From NCBI GenBank assembly GCA_029964075.1, contig CM057138.1, positions 10,906,932-10,970,931 of the forward strand: a stretch of 64,000 bases of DNA, written 5' to 3'. The DNA comes from Patiria pectinifera. Its lineage: Eukaryota; Echinodermata; Asteroidea; Valvatida; Asterinidae. Below, one piece after another: positions 11,582 to 21,991 of this stretch. How positions within the stretch are numbered: the stretch's first letter is position 1; every line of letters starts with the position of its first letter. A model generated the notes under the pieces. It saw nothing but the letters and a program-made list of their open reading frames with translations, had not been told where the DNA came from and ran no database searches. A program made the translations under genes and the position numbers.

Positions 11582-12475
11582 ACATGTATTATATCAACAC
11601 ACACTACATGTAGCTGCTAAGAAAAGATTGTATAAAAGCAACTACCGGTACGTACATGTAAGGCGTTCTGGCAACATAGACGGAATTGGGCACAGGAAAG
11701 TCATGTCGGGCAGAAAACCGCAATAAATTTAATGGGGGTGATTTTGTTTTCGAGTTTCAATTATTGATGTTTGGTACCGTACGTACAATGTACATGTACA
11801 CCAATGATGTCTCCATGTACAGTACATGTATTTTGAGGAATAAAAGTGTTTCTAAGGGGAAAAAAGTATAAGTAAAAAATTCTAATAGTTTTACTTTTGG
11901 ACATGATATGTTGACAAATGCAAACTTTAAACAGCCATAACTTGTCAATGGAATGTCCGATTGAAGTGCAACAAACAATATGAAGGAAGATTTTTATTCT
12001 CTTTTCTCAAACACCTCATTTTGACCTCTGCCGAGTTCTGTCTCATTTTGCCAGAACGCCTCAAATATAAAGTTGTGCAAAGTAGTATCCTTAAGTTTTT
12101 TTTACTACAAACCAATTCAATTCAAGGATTTTATTATCGAATTGTCGCAGCCCAAAGGCTGAATTGTAAATGATTTACAATAAAGTACAAATTATTTGAA
12201 TTACTTCATAGAAAAAATGAATTGTTATAATTGAATCTAGCTATCAAATAAGAATAAATGAATAAGGTGTCATTTAGCAATATAAGGATAAAGAATACAA
12301 AGCAACATTTGTGCTGATGAAATTAGTTGTTAATGAGTTCAATTAGAGATACAAATTTCGATTTTATATAATTAACTGTCAGCAAATCAGAAATTAATGT
12401 TGATGCAAATGTTTTCTGCACTGAGAAACTTTCTAAGTTACGTAACAGCTAAGGGCTGTACTGTCCCGAATATAT

Positions 12476-12711
12476 GGGTCATTCCATAAATTTGGGAATC
12501 CACATTTGTCCCGTCCCTGTTATATCTGACATCTATGATTTTATAATTCCGATGCACTCCTGATGCAGCTGTCCTCCAAGAGTGTTTACAAGTAGCAAAC
12601 TACCCACCCAACAAATAAACAATCAAATGCTTGAATGGCAAATTACAAAGTACCAAGGTAACAGGGACGGAAAAGATGTCAAACTTTGACCCCAAATTTA
12701 TAGAATGACCC
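12476..12711. mobile_element. MITE with GGGTCATTC inverted ends
   Basis: 236 bp bounded by GGGTCATTCCATAAATTTGG and CCAAATTTATAGAATGACCC. Paralogous copy at 40857-41093. Related by its ends to the foldback element at 8044-9768. Confidence 0.78.
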
Positions 12712-14261
12712 ATATCCGAATGTGACTATTTGACCATCAATCTAATATCCGATTAGCTTCTTGCGGTTTGAATATTGAAAACCAAAACAAATATGCACCT
12801 TTATTGTAAGATTCGGTGCTTTATTGTCAGGTGCCACTTTTTTTGTCGACAGTAAACTGCGGTTGATCGTTCCTATCCCTTAAATTTAGCAGGTTAAAGC
12901 CCTTGACATTTAGGCCCTATAAAATGCTAACTGTCAAACACTCTAGAGGACCATGTTGATCGCGGCACACAAAGTTTAACTGGCATGCTCTGCATCAGCC
13001 TAGACTCCATGGGCGCTTGCGCGTTCCTTCACTAACCCCTGGCCGTGATTAACACAAACAACGTAGACCGGCTATTCAGAGCGTACTGCGCGCGCATTTC
13101 AAAGATTGCATGCCCTATACATGTAGGGCGTTCGCCTACGCACGTCACATCACGTACAAATTTTCTTTTTGAAAACTGCGTGATGCCTGTACGATATTGA
13201 TTATGGTAGCCTCATTTTTGCCAAAAAGAACCTGTATCTTCGGTTGTTAAAGGGACCAGCAGTACGTACATTAAATACAAATTCTTGCTAAATAACGCAA
13301 CGTCAAAACCTTATGTTTGAAAGGATTTGTTCTTCAAAAAACACTTTGAACATTTTAAACATGGCGTCGTGCGTTAGATACAGCAACTGCAGTCCTTATT
13401 TAAATGTGCCAGTATTTGTACTCATTTAAATGACACAATTTCAGGGTTAAGATCGCACAAGGTATGATGGGAAGCAACATGGCGCAACAAGATCATACCC
13501 ATGAAACGAGGTTGGCTCTGCATTTCGACCGACACCGCTCGCAGTTGCAGCTGGTATTTACTTATATCCGAATATTTGGTCTAACACAGTTTCAAGTAAT
13601 CAACATGCAACATGTACGCACTAAATTATTCCAAAATAGACAGCCTAAAACATGTCTATGTAATTTGGCAGAAGGAGTTGGGTATGACTAAAAATTAAAT
13701 TACTTTCACTATTAGTCCAGTGGATATGTGACAAAATTGTGCACTGGACTATATAGGAAGAATGCAAGAAGAGTTTTTTTTTTTCCTTTTTTGGTGACAT
13801 GTGGGGGAAACCAATTCATACAATATCATTTATTTCAAGTAAGGATTTTGCTTTATAAAAGCCAGGTTTTTTTTCAACATACCAGGATTTTGGACCAGGA
13901 CTCATCAGCCCACTGTAGCATAATTACCTTTATCTGGATAATAAATCAAAGGCAATTTGCCAAAAAAACTACAGGCGGCCAGTCCACCGCTCTCCGGACA
14001 GGCATTTTACTTTGTTCCTTTCCTTCCGAATCTTCTTTTGGAAAACCACAGGCACAGTCCATGCCAGACATGAACATGTACAGCCCCACAATTCAGAATT
14101 TCAATGATCAACAAAAGGTGGTTTCATTACCGATTTATACATGTACTGTTAACAAATTGAGCTCATACATGTATGTACAGTGTTGTTTATTTAAGAAGAA
14201 TTCACGGCATGCGTGCTGACAGAAAAGGGGAAGAATGATTTAAAAGTCCAAATCGACTAAC
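12712..14261. other. Copy L intron, no gene seen
   Basis: Shared with 41094-42781. Open frames such as 13728-14219 are not preserved in the other copy. No supported feature. Confidence 0.55.
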
Positions 14262-14440
14262 CTTGGGTGATATGGCACATCTTCTCAAAAGTGTGACTTG
14301 TTACTTCCAACTTGTGCCTATCCTGATCCCAAAACCACGGTGACGGCACCATCCCGGTATGCAGCGCATGTCAGGGTTACCCGACTCTCCGTAGTGTACA
14401 AATACGGTAGAAGGGCCTTCAAACACCAGCATTGGATCAA
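14262..14440 (-). pseudogene. Copy L: exon 6 equivalent, frame-broken
   Basis: Aligns with M exon 6 over its full length and keeps both splice sites, but is 179 rather than 172 bp. Relative to M it has an extra G near 14356, an extra C near 14381 and five extra bases (CAAAA) near 14287, a net +1 shift. Translation is correct to FVHYGES and then leaves the Ig frame. The flanking intron shows the same habit of single-base doublings compared with copy M, and a sequence gap lies 1 kb away, so low-quality consensus is as likely as true decay. Confidence 0.75.
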
Positions 14441-14559
14441 CTGTGTAGGAAGAACAGTTAAGTGCAAAGGAGTCAAGTGCCAACTTCAAACTGCTGGATT
14501 GTCGGTGACTTAAAAGATATCTTGCAAATGATGAAAAAAAAATTTACTTTAAGTGACCA

Positions 14560-14720
14560 TCAATGTGTATCAATATTACTTGGATTATTCGATATTATTT
14601 TTGATATATCGATATCGCCGATAACTTTTATTTTTTAATCTTATCAAAATATCAGTTTTTCGATATTAGGAAAGATATCAAAAATATCGGTAATGCGCTG
14701 GGGATTATCGTCACAATAAA
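14560..14720. repeat. AT-rich inverted repeat rich in GATAT
   Basis: Repeated CGATAT and GATATC motifs form imperfect inverted repeats. Counterpart at 43080-43200. Confidence 0.5.
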
Positions 14721-14736
14721 TCTCCCATTTGTTCTT

Positions 14737-15112
14737 TTAGGCCAAAAATAAGTCTCCTGTTTCTGGTATGCACGCGCGTCGCCGTAGCCATGCGCGTCGG
14801 CAACGGCAAATGAAAAGTTTTTTTCAATGAAAGATGATGTCTGTAAAACCACCAAACTCACTAGTTTGACCAGATCCTGCTACTGGGCACAATTTTAACG
14901 TGTTTTTAGATGGGGTTATGATCGAGAATAAGCATTGCGTGGCCTCTTCTGGACTCCCATATATTTGCACTAAGTTTAGTCGGGCACCATTTTGCAGTCA
15001 TCCGCCAACATTTGAAGCAAAAAAAAAACAGGAAAAAAAAAAAAAAGCCGTCGCCCGCACTCACTTTTTGGGCAAGCTCCATACCAGAAACAGAGACTTT
15101 TTTGGGGGCCTA
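14737..15112. mobile_element. 380-bp MITE family, GGCCAAAA ends
   Basis: Inverted ends GGCCAAAA..AGTCTCC and GGAGACTT..GGCC with inner TTTCTGGTATG / CATACCAGAAA. The interior has GCGCGTCGCCGTAGCCATG and GCCGCGTCGCCGCACCAC. Other copies are listed separately. Confidence 0.82.
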
Positions 15113-15461
15113 ACTTTGTGTTTCGCTTAACGTTTGCTGTATAATGAAATAAAACTTCGCCGACAACACACTGCTTGTAACTCAAAACAAAGCACCTCGC
15201 TCTGCGTTTGCTGGCATTCGAGGCCTTACCGCAATGTGAAACCTAAAAGCTTGTTTAAAAGGTGAGTCTTCAGCACTGATTTAAAAACACCAAGGCTACA
15301 ATGTAGCAGCATTCCTAACATTAAGTGGAAGATTGTTCCAAAGGTGTGGTCCACTATACTCAAAAGGCTCAATCCCACTTGGAAAAGCCTTACCACAAGC
15401 TACAAGGCCAGTTCAGAAAAATACCATCACCAGACCTGCGGATTACTCTGTATTTGTCAGT

Positions 15462-15961
15462 NNNNNNNNNNNNNNNNNNNNNNNNNNNNNNNNNNNNNNN
15501 NNNNNNNNNNNNNNNNNNNNNNNNNNNNNNNNNNNNNNNNNNNNNNNNNNNNNNNNNNNNNNNNNNNNNNNNNNNNNNNNNNNNNNNNNNNNNNNNNNNN
15601 NNNNNNNNNNNNNNNNNNNNNNNNNNNNNNNNNNNNNNNNNNNNNNNNNNNNNNNNNNNNNNNNNNNNNNNNNNNNNNNNNNNNNNNNNNNNNNNNNNNN
15701 NNNNNNNNNNNNNNNNNNNNNNNNNNNNNNNNNNNNNNNNNNNNNNNNNNNNNNNNNNNNNNNNNNNNNNNNNNNNNNNNNNNNNNNNNNNNNNNNNNNN
15801 NNNNNNNNNNNNNNNNNNNNNNNNNNNNNNNNNNNNNNNNNNNNNNNNNNNNNNNNNNNNNNNNNNNNNNNNNNNNNNNNNNNNNNNNNNNNNNNNNNNN
15901 NNNNNNNNNNNNNNNNNNNNNNNNNNNNNNNNNNNNNNNNNNNNNNNNNNNNNNNNNNNNN
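15462..15961. other. Assembly gap of exactly 500 N
   Basis: The run is exactly 500 bases, typical of a scaffold gap of nominal size. It falls precisely where the match between 138-15461 and 30461-43952 ends. True length unknown. Confidence 0.98.
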
Positions 15962-15963
15962 CA

Positions 15964-16392
15964 ATATATTAACAAGAGAGAGTGTGTGGTCCATACCTAC
16001 CATCCTACCGCAACAGGAAGAAAGCGAGGTGGACTCCGGGCCGGCAGAGGACCTACTGGCGGCTGCCATGACAGAGCTGACGGGTAGCCCACCCACGGAC
16101 CTCTCCAAGCCCCCTTTCATCAAGGGAAAGCCGACCAAGAGAAAGTTCAGCCCCGATCCCGACCAGCAGGAGAACGAGAAGAACGCCGCCCGATTCGAAA
16201 TTGGAGGTGAGCGTTATGCCTGTGTCAAACGTTTCAAGAACCGTGTCTACGTTAATATCAGAGAGTACTACTTCAACGAGGACAAGACTAAACTACTTGC
16301 GGGGAAAAAAAGGACTGAATCTGACATCCGCCGAATGGTACAAGTTGGTCGATCAAAGAAAACTCATTGCTGAAGCCATAGACATGATCTAG
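15964..16392 (+). pseudogene. PC4/SUB1-like domain ORF, 5' end in gap, frameshifted
   Basis: Open from the end of the N run. A charged, proline-rich linker with a basic patch (KPTKRKF) leads into a PC4-type single-stranded-DNA-binding domain: GERYACVKRF, YVNIREYY, a gap, then a downstream part (GLNLTSAEWYKL) that matches the conserved C-terminal half. The two halves are in different frames, and the break coincides with a run of seven A at about 16308, so it could be a sequencing indel or real decay. PC4 proteins bind ssDNA in transcription and repair. PC4 ORFs also occur in repetitive gene families and mobile elements of invertebrates, and I favour that here given the gap and duplication junction. 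Stop at 16390-16392. Confidence 0.6.
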
Positions 16393-16444
16393 ATCTTTAC
16401 AGTGTCACACGCTTATTTTCTATTCATTTTGAAATCATCTCGCA

Positions 16445-16921
16445 GACTCATCAAATCAGGACATCATCGACCGAAGGGCAAGGGTGAGAACACTCACCAA
16501 ACGCATCCTGACCAAACTCATCACGGACGAGATACTCCAGCTAGTGTACCATACGCAAAAACGACTGGGCTGCGAGGGATGTAAAAAGGACTGGCCGAGT
16601 CTTTTTGAGCACGCTTGCACATTTTTTGGTAGGAATCCCCAAAATCACATCGACGACTATATACCTTTGTACTTTGAGGAGGTGCTGGCTTCGCTGGACA
16701 AGAAACGAGTACGACCAATATTTCTAGCGGTCGCTAGCCTACTGGGAGTCGGTTTATTCATCGGAGAAGGAATGAACTTGGACACTGAATTGAGTGTTTT
16801 GATCGAAGACATTTTAAATGATTGGAAGGATGATTTAGAAGAAATCGGTTACTCCTTCTACTCGTCTTTGTTCGACAATACTACCGAACTCATTCAGAAC
16901 ACAGTAGATAACATAGAGTAA
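16445..16921 (+). CDS. Second ORF of the PC4 segment, unknown function
   Basis: Open frame of about 155 residues ending at TAA 16919-16921. No ATG starts it. A good acceptor (ATCATCTCGCAG) precedes 16445, so it may be a last exon. Visible features are a basic start (RRARVRTLTKR), a cysteine/histidine cluster (LGCEGC, then W-P-S, then H-A-C), one short hydrophobic stretch (PIFLAVASLLGVGLFIG) and an acidic C-terminal tail. I do not recognise the family. A polyadenylation signal AATAAA follows at 17020-17025. The single-locus arrangement with the PC4 ORF suggests one transcription unit or element. Confidence 0.5.
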   Translation, partial: DSSNQDIIDRRARVRTLTKRILTKLITDEILQLVYHTQKRLGCEGCKKDWPSLFEHACTFFGRNPQNHIDDYIPLYFEEVLASLDKKRVRPIFLAVASLLGVGLFIGEGMNLDTELSVLIEDILNDWKDDLEEIGYSFYSSLFDNTTELIQNTVDNIE

Positions 16922-17282
16922 ACGATCCGACATTGTTTGCTTTCCTTTTAATTATTATTGTTATTTTTTTTAAATTATATCCCTTTTTTATTTATGTGTT
17001 AAATTTATGGTGGAGGGTTAATAAAAGATTGCCTGAATAAAACAATTCTGATATGTTGTAGTCACAAAAGAAGAACCTGTCTCTTGTGTGTGTTTGTATT
17101 TTTCTCGCGTGTTTTATATATATATTTTTTTTTTTGAAAATATATGTATATATATATATATTAGTTTTAATACTACGTTGGGTGATAGGGGGAAGAGGAA
17201 ACATACACAAAAATAAAAGTCGACACGGGGTGCCTAAAACCAACCGGAACGCTAATGTAAATACATAGGACAACAGTCAAGT

Positions 17283-17637
17283 TTAGGCCAAAACAAAAAA
17301 GTCTCCGGTTTCTGGTATGCGCGCGCGTCGCCGTAGCCATGCGCGTCGGCAAAATGAAAAAGTTTATTTTTCAATGAAAGATGATGTCTCAAAACCGCCA
17401 AACTCACTGGTTTTACTGGAATCCTGCTGCTGCACAATTTTAACGTGTTTTTAGATTTGGTTATGGTCGAGAATAAGCTTTATGTGGCTTCTCTGGACTC
17501 CCATATATTTGCACTAAGTTTAGTCGGGCACCATTTGCAGTCATCAGCCGACATTTGAAGCAAAAAAAATCAGGTAAAAAAAAAAAAAAGCCGCGTCGCC
17601 GCACCACTTTTTTGGGCAAGCTCCATACCAGAAGTAC
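17283..17637. mobile_element. 380-bp MITE family, right end deleted
   Basis: Begins GGCCAAAACAAAAAAGTCTC and runs to CCATACCAGAA at 17637, where a deletion removes the terminal part still present at 58013-58050. Confidence 0.82.
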
Positions 17638-19309
17638 TGGAAGTTATGCATGTTTTACAAGAACCTAGTTTTTACAGCTGTCCAAATGCATTGATGCCAT
17701 TCAGTTGAGTGAGAACCAGATATTACTCACAGACATTTCAATTCAAAATGAGGTTTAATTTGAGTCAAGACTGAAACCCTTGCTGTCAGATTTTGTGTTT
17801 TGTAAAGGAGGAATAAATCAGGTCTTTTCTGAAATGAGAATGGTGATTTTTGTCTGTTTTCCTTGGCAATTTTTTACTTCATTGTATTTAAAGGGTATCC
17901 ATCAATGCCTAGCGGTAAATGATGAATTCTGCGGTATTTCTATCGAAATAAAAATAACTTGTGAATAGAGTATGCAAATTACGTGAAATGTTCATACGGA
18001 TTACTAGTCAGTAACATGTACTTTATGCCAATGTTATTTTTATTAAATGGAGCAAGCCACATATCTTTTTCTAACTGTGTCACTTTTTTTTAGTCACCCT
18101 GTAGTTCTAAAAGTACCAAAAGTATTCAAATTTACAACATTAAAGGCACTAATCATTTACAAATCTACTGTGGCACAATAACAAAATATAAACATAAAAA
18201 AACTGTTGATAAGCAATTTAAGCATTATATAACTTCTAAATATTTCTATCATTTCACAACTTAGAAGTACAGGGATATATAAGTGCTGTCTGAGTATTAG
18301 GCCCCCAAAAAAAAATTTGGTCTCTGACCAAAGTTCCGGAATTACCGCGCTCACGCGGCTTTTTTTCTTCAAGCTTCTTGGATTGTACGGAGGGGGTGGG
18401 GTACTTTTTTTTTTTTTTGGTGTCCTCATGTACATTGCGTCCATACCGTGCCTTGGTGCTTTTTTCGATCATTTGCCTTGCTTCCCATTCCTCCTGGTGC
18501 TCTTTGCAAAAAAATGAGAAATAGGAAATAGAGTTGAGCTACTGCTACGCGGATCATTTTTGAAGAAAAAAAGATCGACATGCATAATTAAAATCGACAC
18601 GCGCGCTGACCAGAGACCGACTGCATTTTTTTTGGCTTAGCAGATAAGCATTACATAAAATAGACCTCTAAATGTCCTTGTTTTAAGAAGGATAAGGAAA
18701 TATAAAAATATTACTTGGCAAGCAAACAGAAATCTATCTAATATATTTTGTTAAAAATATTTTTACAACCTTTTGACCAAGGAAATATGAACCATAATGA
18801 AAGTGCATTTTGGTTATATAATCCTGCTGCATGCAATTTATTAATACAAAAAGCAAATGTATATAAAAAATATGCCACAGCAAAAGTACCGAAATATACA
18901 TACATGTATGTCTAAAATTTCCAAAGAATATTGCCATTTTTGCAGAATTATACAACTTCCAATTTGTTTTCTGATAACATGTGATATATAAAAAAATAGA
19001 TCTCTAATTTATAAACGAGTATGAAAATAGATTTTTTTTTTACAATTATTTCTACAGGACTTTTTTTGTAACATACGTTTGCTCAGTATGTGTAGAATTC
19101 AGCAATATAAATATGCATTTTTTGTTACCAAATTTTAAGGCAAGCAAGAATGTTAACAAAACCTAACTTTAAAACTTAAATTCAAGCAGAATATATTATT
19201 TCTACAGCTGCAAAATTTGGCCTGCACTTTAAATAAGTGCTAAGAATAACTTAAAACAGATATCATAACACATGATAACTAAATTTCAAAGTATGATTGT
19301 ATTAAACTA
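17638..19309. other. 3' flank of copy M, no gene seen
   Basis: AT-rich single-copy-looking sequence shared with 58150-59500. A segment at about 18300-18640 is absent from the right copy. No ORF with support. Confidence 0.55.
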
Positions 19310-19720
19310 ATGTTGGGTGCTGTGGTCCAATGGTTACTGTGTTCGACTCGTGTGCTGTGGTGCATGGGTTCAAACCCTGTGGGAACATGGTGCTTGTGCT
19401 CTTGAGCAAGGCACTTTACCATTATTGCTTTGTAGGTCCCATGTGTTGTGTAATTCACGTTAAAGAACCCAGTAACACTTATCGCAAAGAGAAGGGGTTC
19501 GCCCCAGTGTTTCTGGCAGTGGCTGCAATATGCGCCGCAGCACCTTGTAAACCGTTATAAGGTGCTACATAGTGGGTCTCATATTTCTCATAAAATTTTC
19601 ATTTACCTGTCTCTAATATTAAATACCAGACATAATTTCCAGCGCCTTGAGTACCTAATTGTGGGTAGATACTTGCGTTATATAAGACTCCAGTAGTACA
19701 TTTCATTATGCATCCACCTG
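19310..19720 (+). mobile_element. tRNA-derived SINE
   Basis: The head is tRNA-like with box A (TGGTCCAATGGTTA) and box B (GGTTCAAACCC). The tail has GCGCCTTGAGTACCTAATTG and ATATAAGACTCC, as in deuterostome SINEs with LINE-type 3' tails. Other copies at 28738-29148 (inverted) and 59503-59912. Confidence 0.85.
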
Positions 19721-21034
19721 GGACCTTAAAAGCAAAAAAGAACACCCACATTAAATTACTCTACCCGTGCTCTTCCACAAATTCAACTTGTAGGCTATTC
19801 CAACCTAAAACACCGTGTTTTTCTTGGGCGTCTGCAACCCTCTGAAAAAAAGGGATTATATTTAAGGCAAAAACAGAACCCCCTTGCTAGCAGGCTGGTT
19901 CCCAGTCCATACATTATTGATACTGACTGTGAGACGGGAACCTACCTACCCAGCGAGAATGGAATTATTGTCGGGCCGCGACTAATTAGTAAAGTAATCA
20001 AATTCACTATAAATTAAACGTCGGCCAATTTTTTTTAAATTTTTTTTTGTTAAGATGTCTCAATCAAAAGTGAATAAAATTTGTATTGTCATGTAGAAAA
20101 TTAATTAATTTTTTTGGGATGAAACTCAAAAAGCGATCACGGGAAATGCAATTTTATTTTAAAAGTAATAAATATACAGATATACATGTCATAAGAAATA
20201 TTACACGAATAGATGCTGTGTGGAACTGTTTAAAAAGTCATACAAATATACAATCAGAAGACAAGTCTTAGTACTTATCAAATATTAACACCAGCCATTT
20301 GCTCTTCAGGGCTTCAAAAATACAGATATGCAAATCAAAAGAACAAAACTGTTTTTGGCCAAGATTTGAAGACTTTTTCGCTCAAAATGAATTTTCAATT
20401 CACATGTAACATGTTATATTTCTATTTCTTCTTTTTTTCCATCTATTGCATCTCTATGCACACCAGAGGTCCACCTAATTTGGGCAACAAAAAAAATAGT
20501 CAAGCTCTGGTCAAACCAAAATTCTGAATTCATGCAGCAATTTGTTTTTTTAAATTTTCTTCTTCTTTTTTTGGCTGTTTTTTAAAATTTTTTTTTACAG
20601 ACAGGGTGAATACTATTTTTTTTTGTATCATTACGGACGGGCTGCAAATTATTCAAAATTTCAAAAGTAACTACTCCATAACAAAACATGGGCAATTTGT
20701 TTCATTCAACTTCTCATTCAAAGGTGAACAACTTGTCTCTGCTAGAAAAACTGGCATTTCAAAACAACATCTACATGTACATGTCTTTTTTGCGGGGGTG
20801 AACTTCAGAAAAATAGCACGGGGCAACAGGAACTTCAAAACGATCAATGAAAGACCTTACTCACATGATGTGGATTGGCAAGATTTTTTTTTTCTCTTTA
20901 GCAGATTTGAATAATCTTCAGAGGCAAAAAAAAAATCTTGTTAAGATCGCAACATCAGGCCATCAGAAGTTCTTGGATTTGAATATGTTAGGTCAATCCA
21001 GTCAGAAAGCAGTTTGCAGTAGTTGTATTCACTA
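19721..21034. other. 3' flank of copy M, no gene seen
   Basis: Poly-T-rich intergenic sequence shared up to about 20655 with 59913-60890. AATAAA on the minus strand at about 20153 is a distant candidate polyadenylation signal for copy M. Confidence 0.45.
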
Positions 21035-21585
21035 TTAAAGGTACAGTCCAGCATTTGTAATTTGTGCATTTTGTAAGTTTGAAGCAACAAAAGTGCTCAA
21101 AATCTAAAGAAGGGCACTGAACAACTAACCTGATGAAGTTTCAGCTAAGCTTCAGCTGTATATTCCGAGAAAAACAGCATTCTATGATCTCAATTTCAAA
21201 TCAAAATTTGCTGAATCATGTTTTGAATTGGGCCTGAATTTCAGCGTCCGAGACACGTTCTCACTGAGCCGATTGCAGCTACGCGATGTCGGGCACCGAT
21301 CTGACGAATTACAGCAACTGCGCGCGCGTGTGCGTCGCGTCAACGCTTGTGCGTGCTTCACTGAATAAAAAAACAAATACTAACGAAAATTTCCAATGGT
21401 GCTTTTTAAGACGCACCGTTGGAAAGGCCCTCATTTGTTGATTTCTTCAAAATGACAGCTTGCCAGAAAGAATAATTTCACAGGGAGTTTAGTCCCCTTA
21501 CTATCTTTCAACCAAGTATGTTTTTTCAACAATAATTACGCCAGTCATTTTTTGGATAGCTGCAAATGATGGACTCTAGCTTTAA
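21035..21585. mobile_element. MITE with TTAA target (piggyBac-like)
   Basis: Bounded by TTAA at both ends with about 24-bp inverted ends (TTAAAGGTACAGTCCAGCAT against TTAAAGCTAGAGTCCATCAT). TTAA duplication is typical of piggyBac-type elements. The right-hand TTAA contains the stop codon of copy M. Confidence 0.85.
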
Positions 21586-21991
21586 ATGAGATAAACGTTG
21601 TCATCCCTTTCATCATCTGCCATGTTATTATTGACCGCATCCAACTCCCCTGTCATGCCTGTACTCTGTTCCTTGTTTACGTTGAACTCCGTTTCCACAG
21701 CCCTCTTCAACAGCTTCCAGAATTCATCGGTCTGCCCTTGATGACTGGTTCCGGTCGGCCACGGGATGAACGAGACGGTATCCAGAAGATTGCGCATGCT
21801 GTGGCACAGCTCCTCATTGCGGATATCCCGGAACATCAGCGGGATGATGAAGTTAGTCTGGTTTCGCAGCATCTCGTCCACGGCGCACAAGAACTCGAAG
21901 TAGCACCACTCGCTGGCCATGAAGTCCGGGGACAAGACCAGGAGCGTCTTGCGGCAGCTGCCGACGGCAGCCATGATGTTGTCAACAATTT
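21582..21991 (-). CDS. M exon 15: TIR domain, C-terminal part, and stop
   Basis: Codes residues 732-867. TLR/MyD88-type motifs follow in order: IVDNI, SCRKTLLVLS, SEWCYFEF (E759 and E764 around the conserved W-C), FIIPLMF and box 3 FW at 822-823. An acidic 40-residue tail ends in DDNVYLI, which could serve as a hydrophobic PDZ ligand. The TAA stop lies inside the TTAA flank of an adjacent MITE (21035-21585). Copy R (60953-61362) has the same length and differs at two residues. Confidence 0.94.

Larger units (their letters stand above)
306..14440 (-). pseudogene. Copy L: partial receptor gene, 5' exons missing
   Basis: Exons 9, 8, 7 and 6 of a second receptor, in the same order and strand as copy M and with similar introns. 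Exons 10-15 would lie left of the window. Exons 1-5 (signal peptide, N-terminal region, EGF) are not found between 14440 and the 3' end of copy M at 21582, where only a 500-N gap and an unrelated ORF segment occur. The gene is either 5'-truncated or its start is hidden by the gap. I class it as partial or possible pseudogene because exon 6 is out of frame. Confidence 0.6.
138..15461 (+). repeat. Segmental duplication block A, left copy
   Basis: Matches 30461-43952 in direct orientation over exons and introns, broken only by identifiable insertions and deletions. It carries exons 9 to 6 of copy L. Estimated identity by eye is about 95% in alignable parts. The match stops at the N gap. Confidence 0.9.

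Noticed and set aside
13728-14219. 163-codon plus-strand open frame
   Set aside because: Not preserved in the paralogous region near 42240-42720; low-complexity and without domain features.
15325-16138. Long open frames running through the N block on both strands
   Set aside because: They exist only because N codons are not stops.
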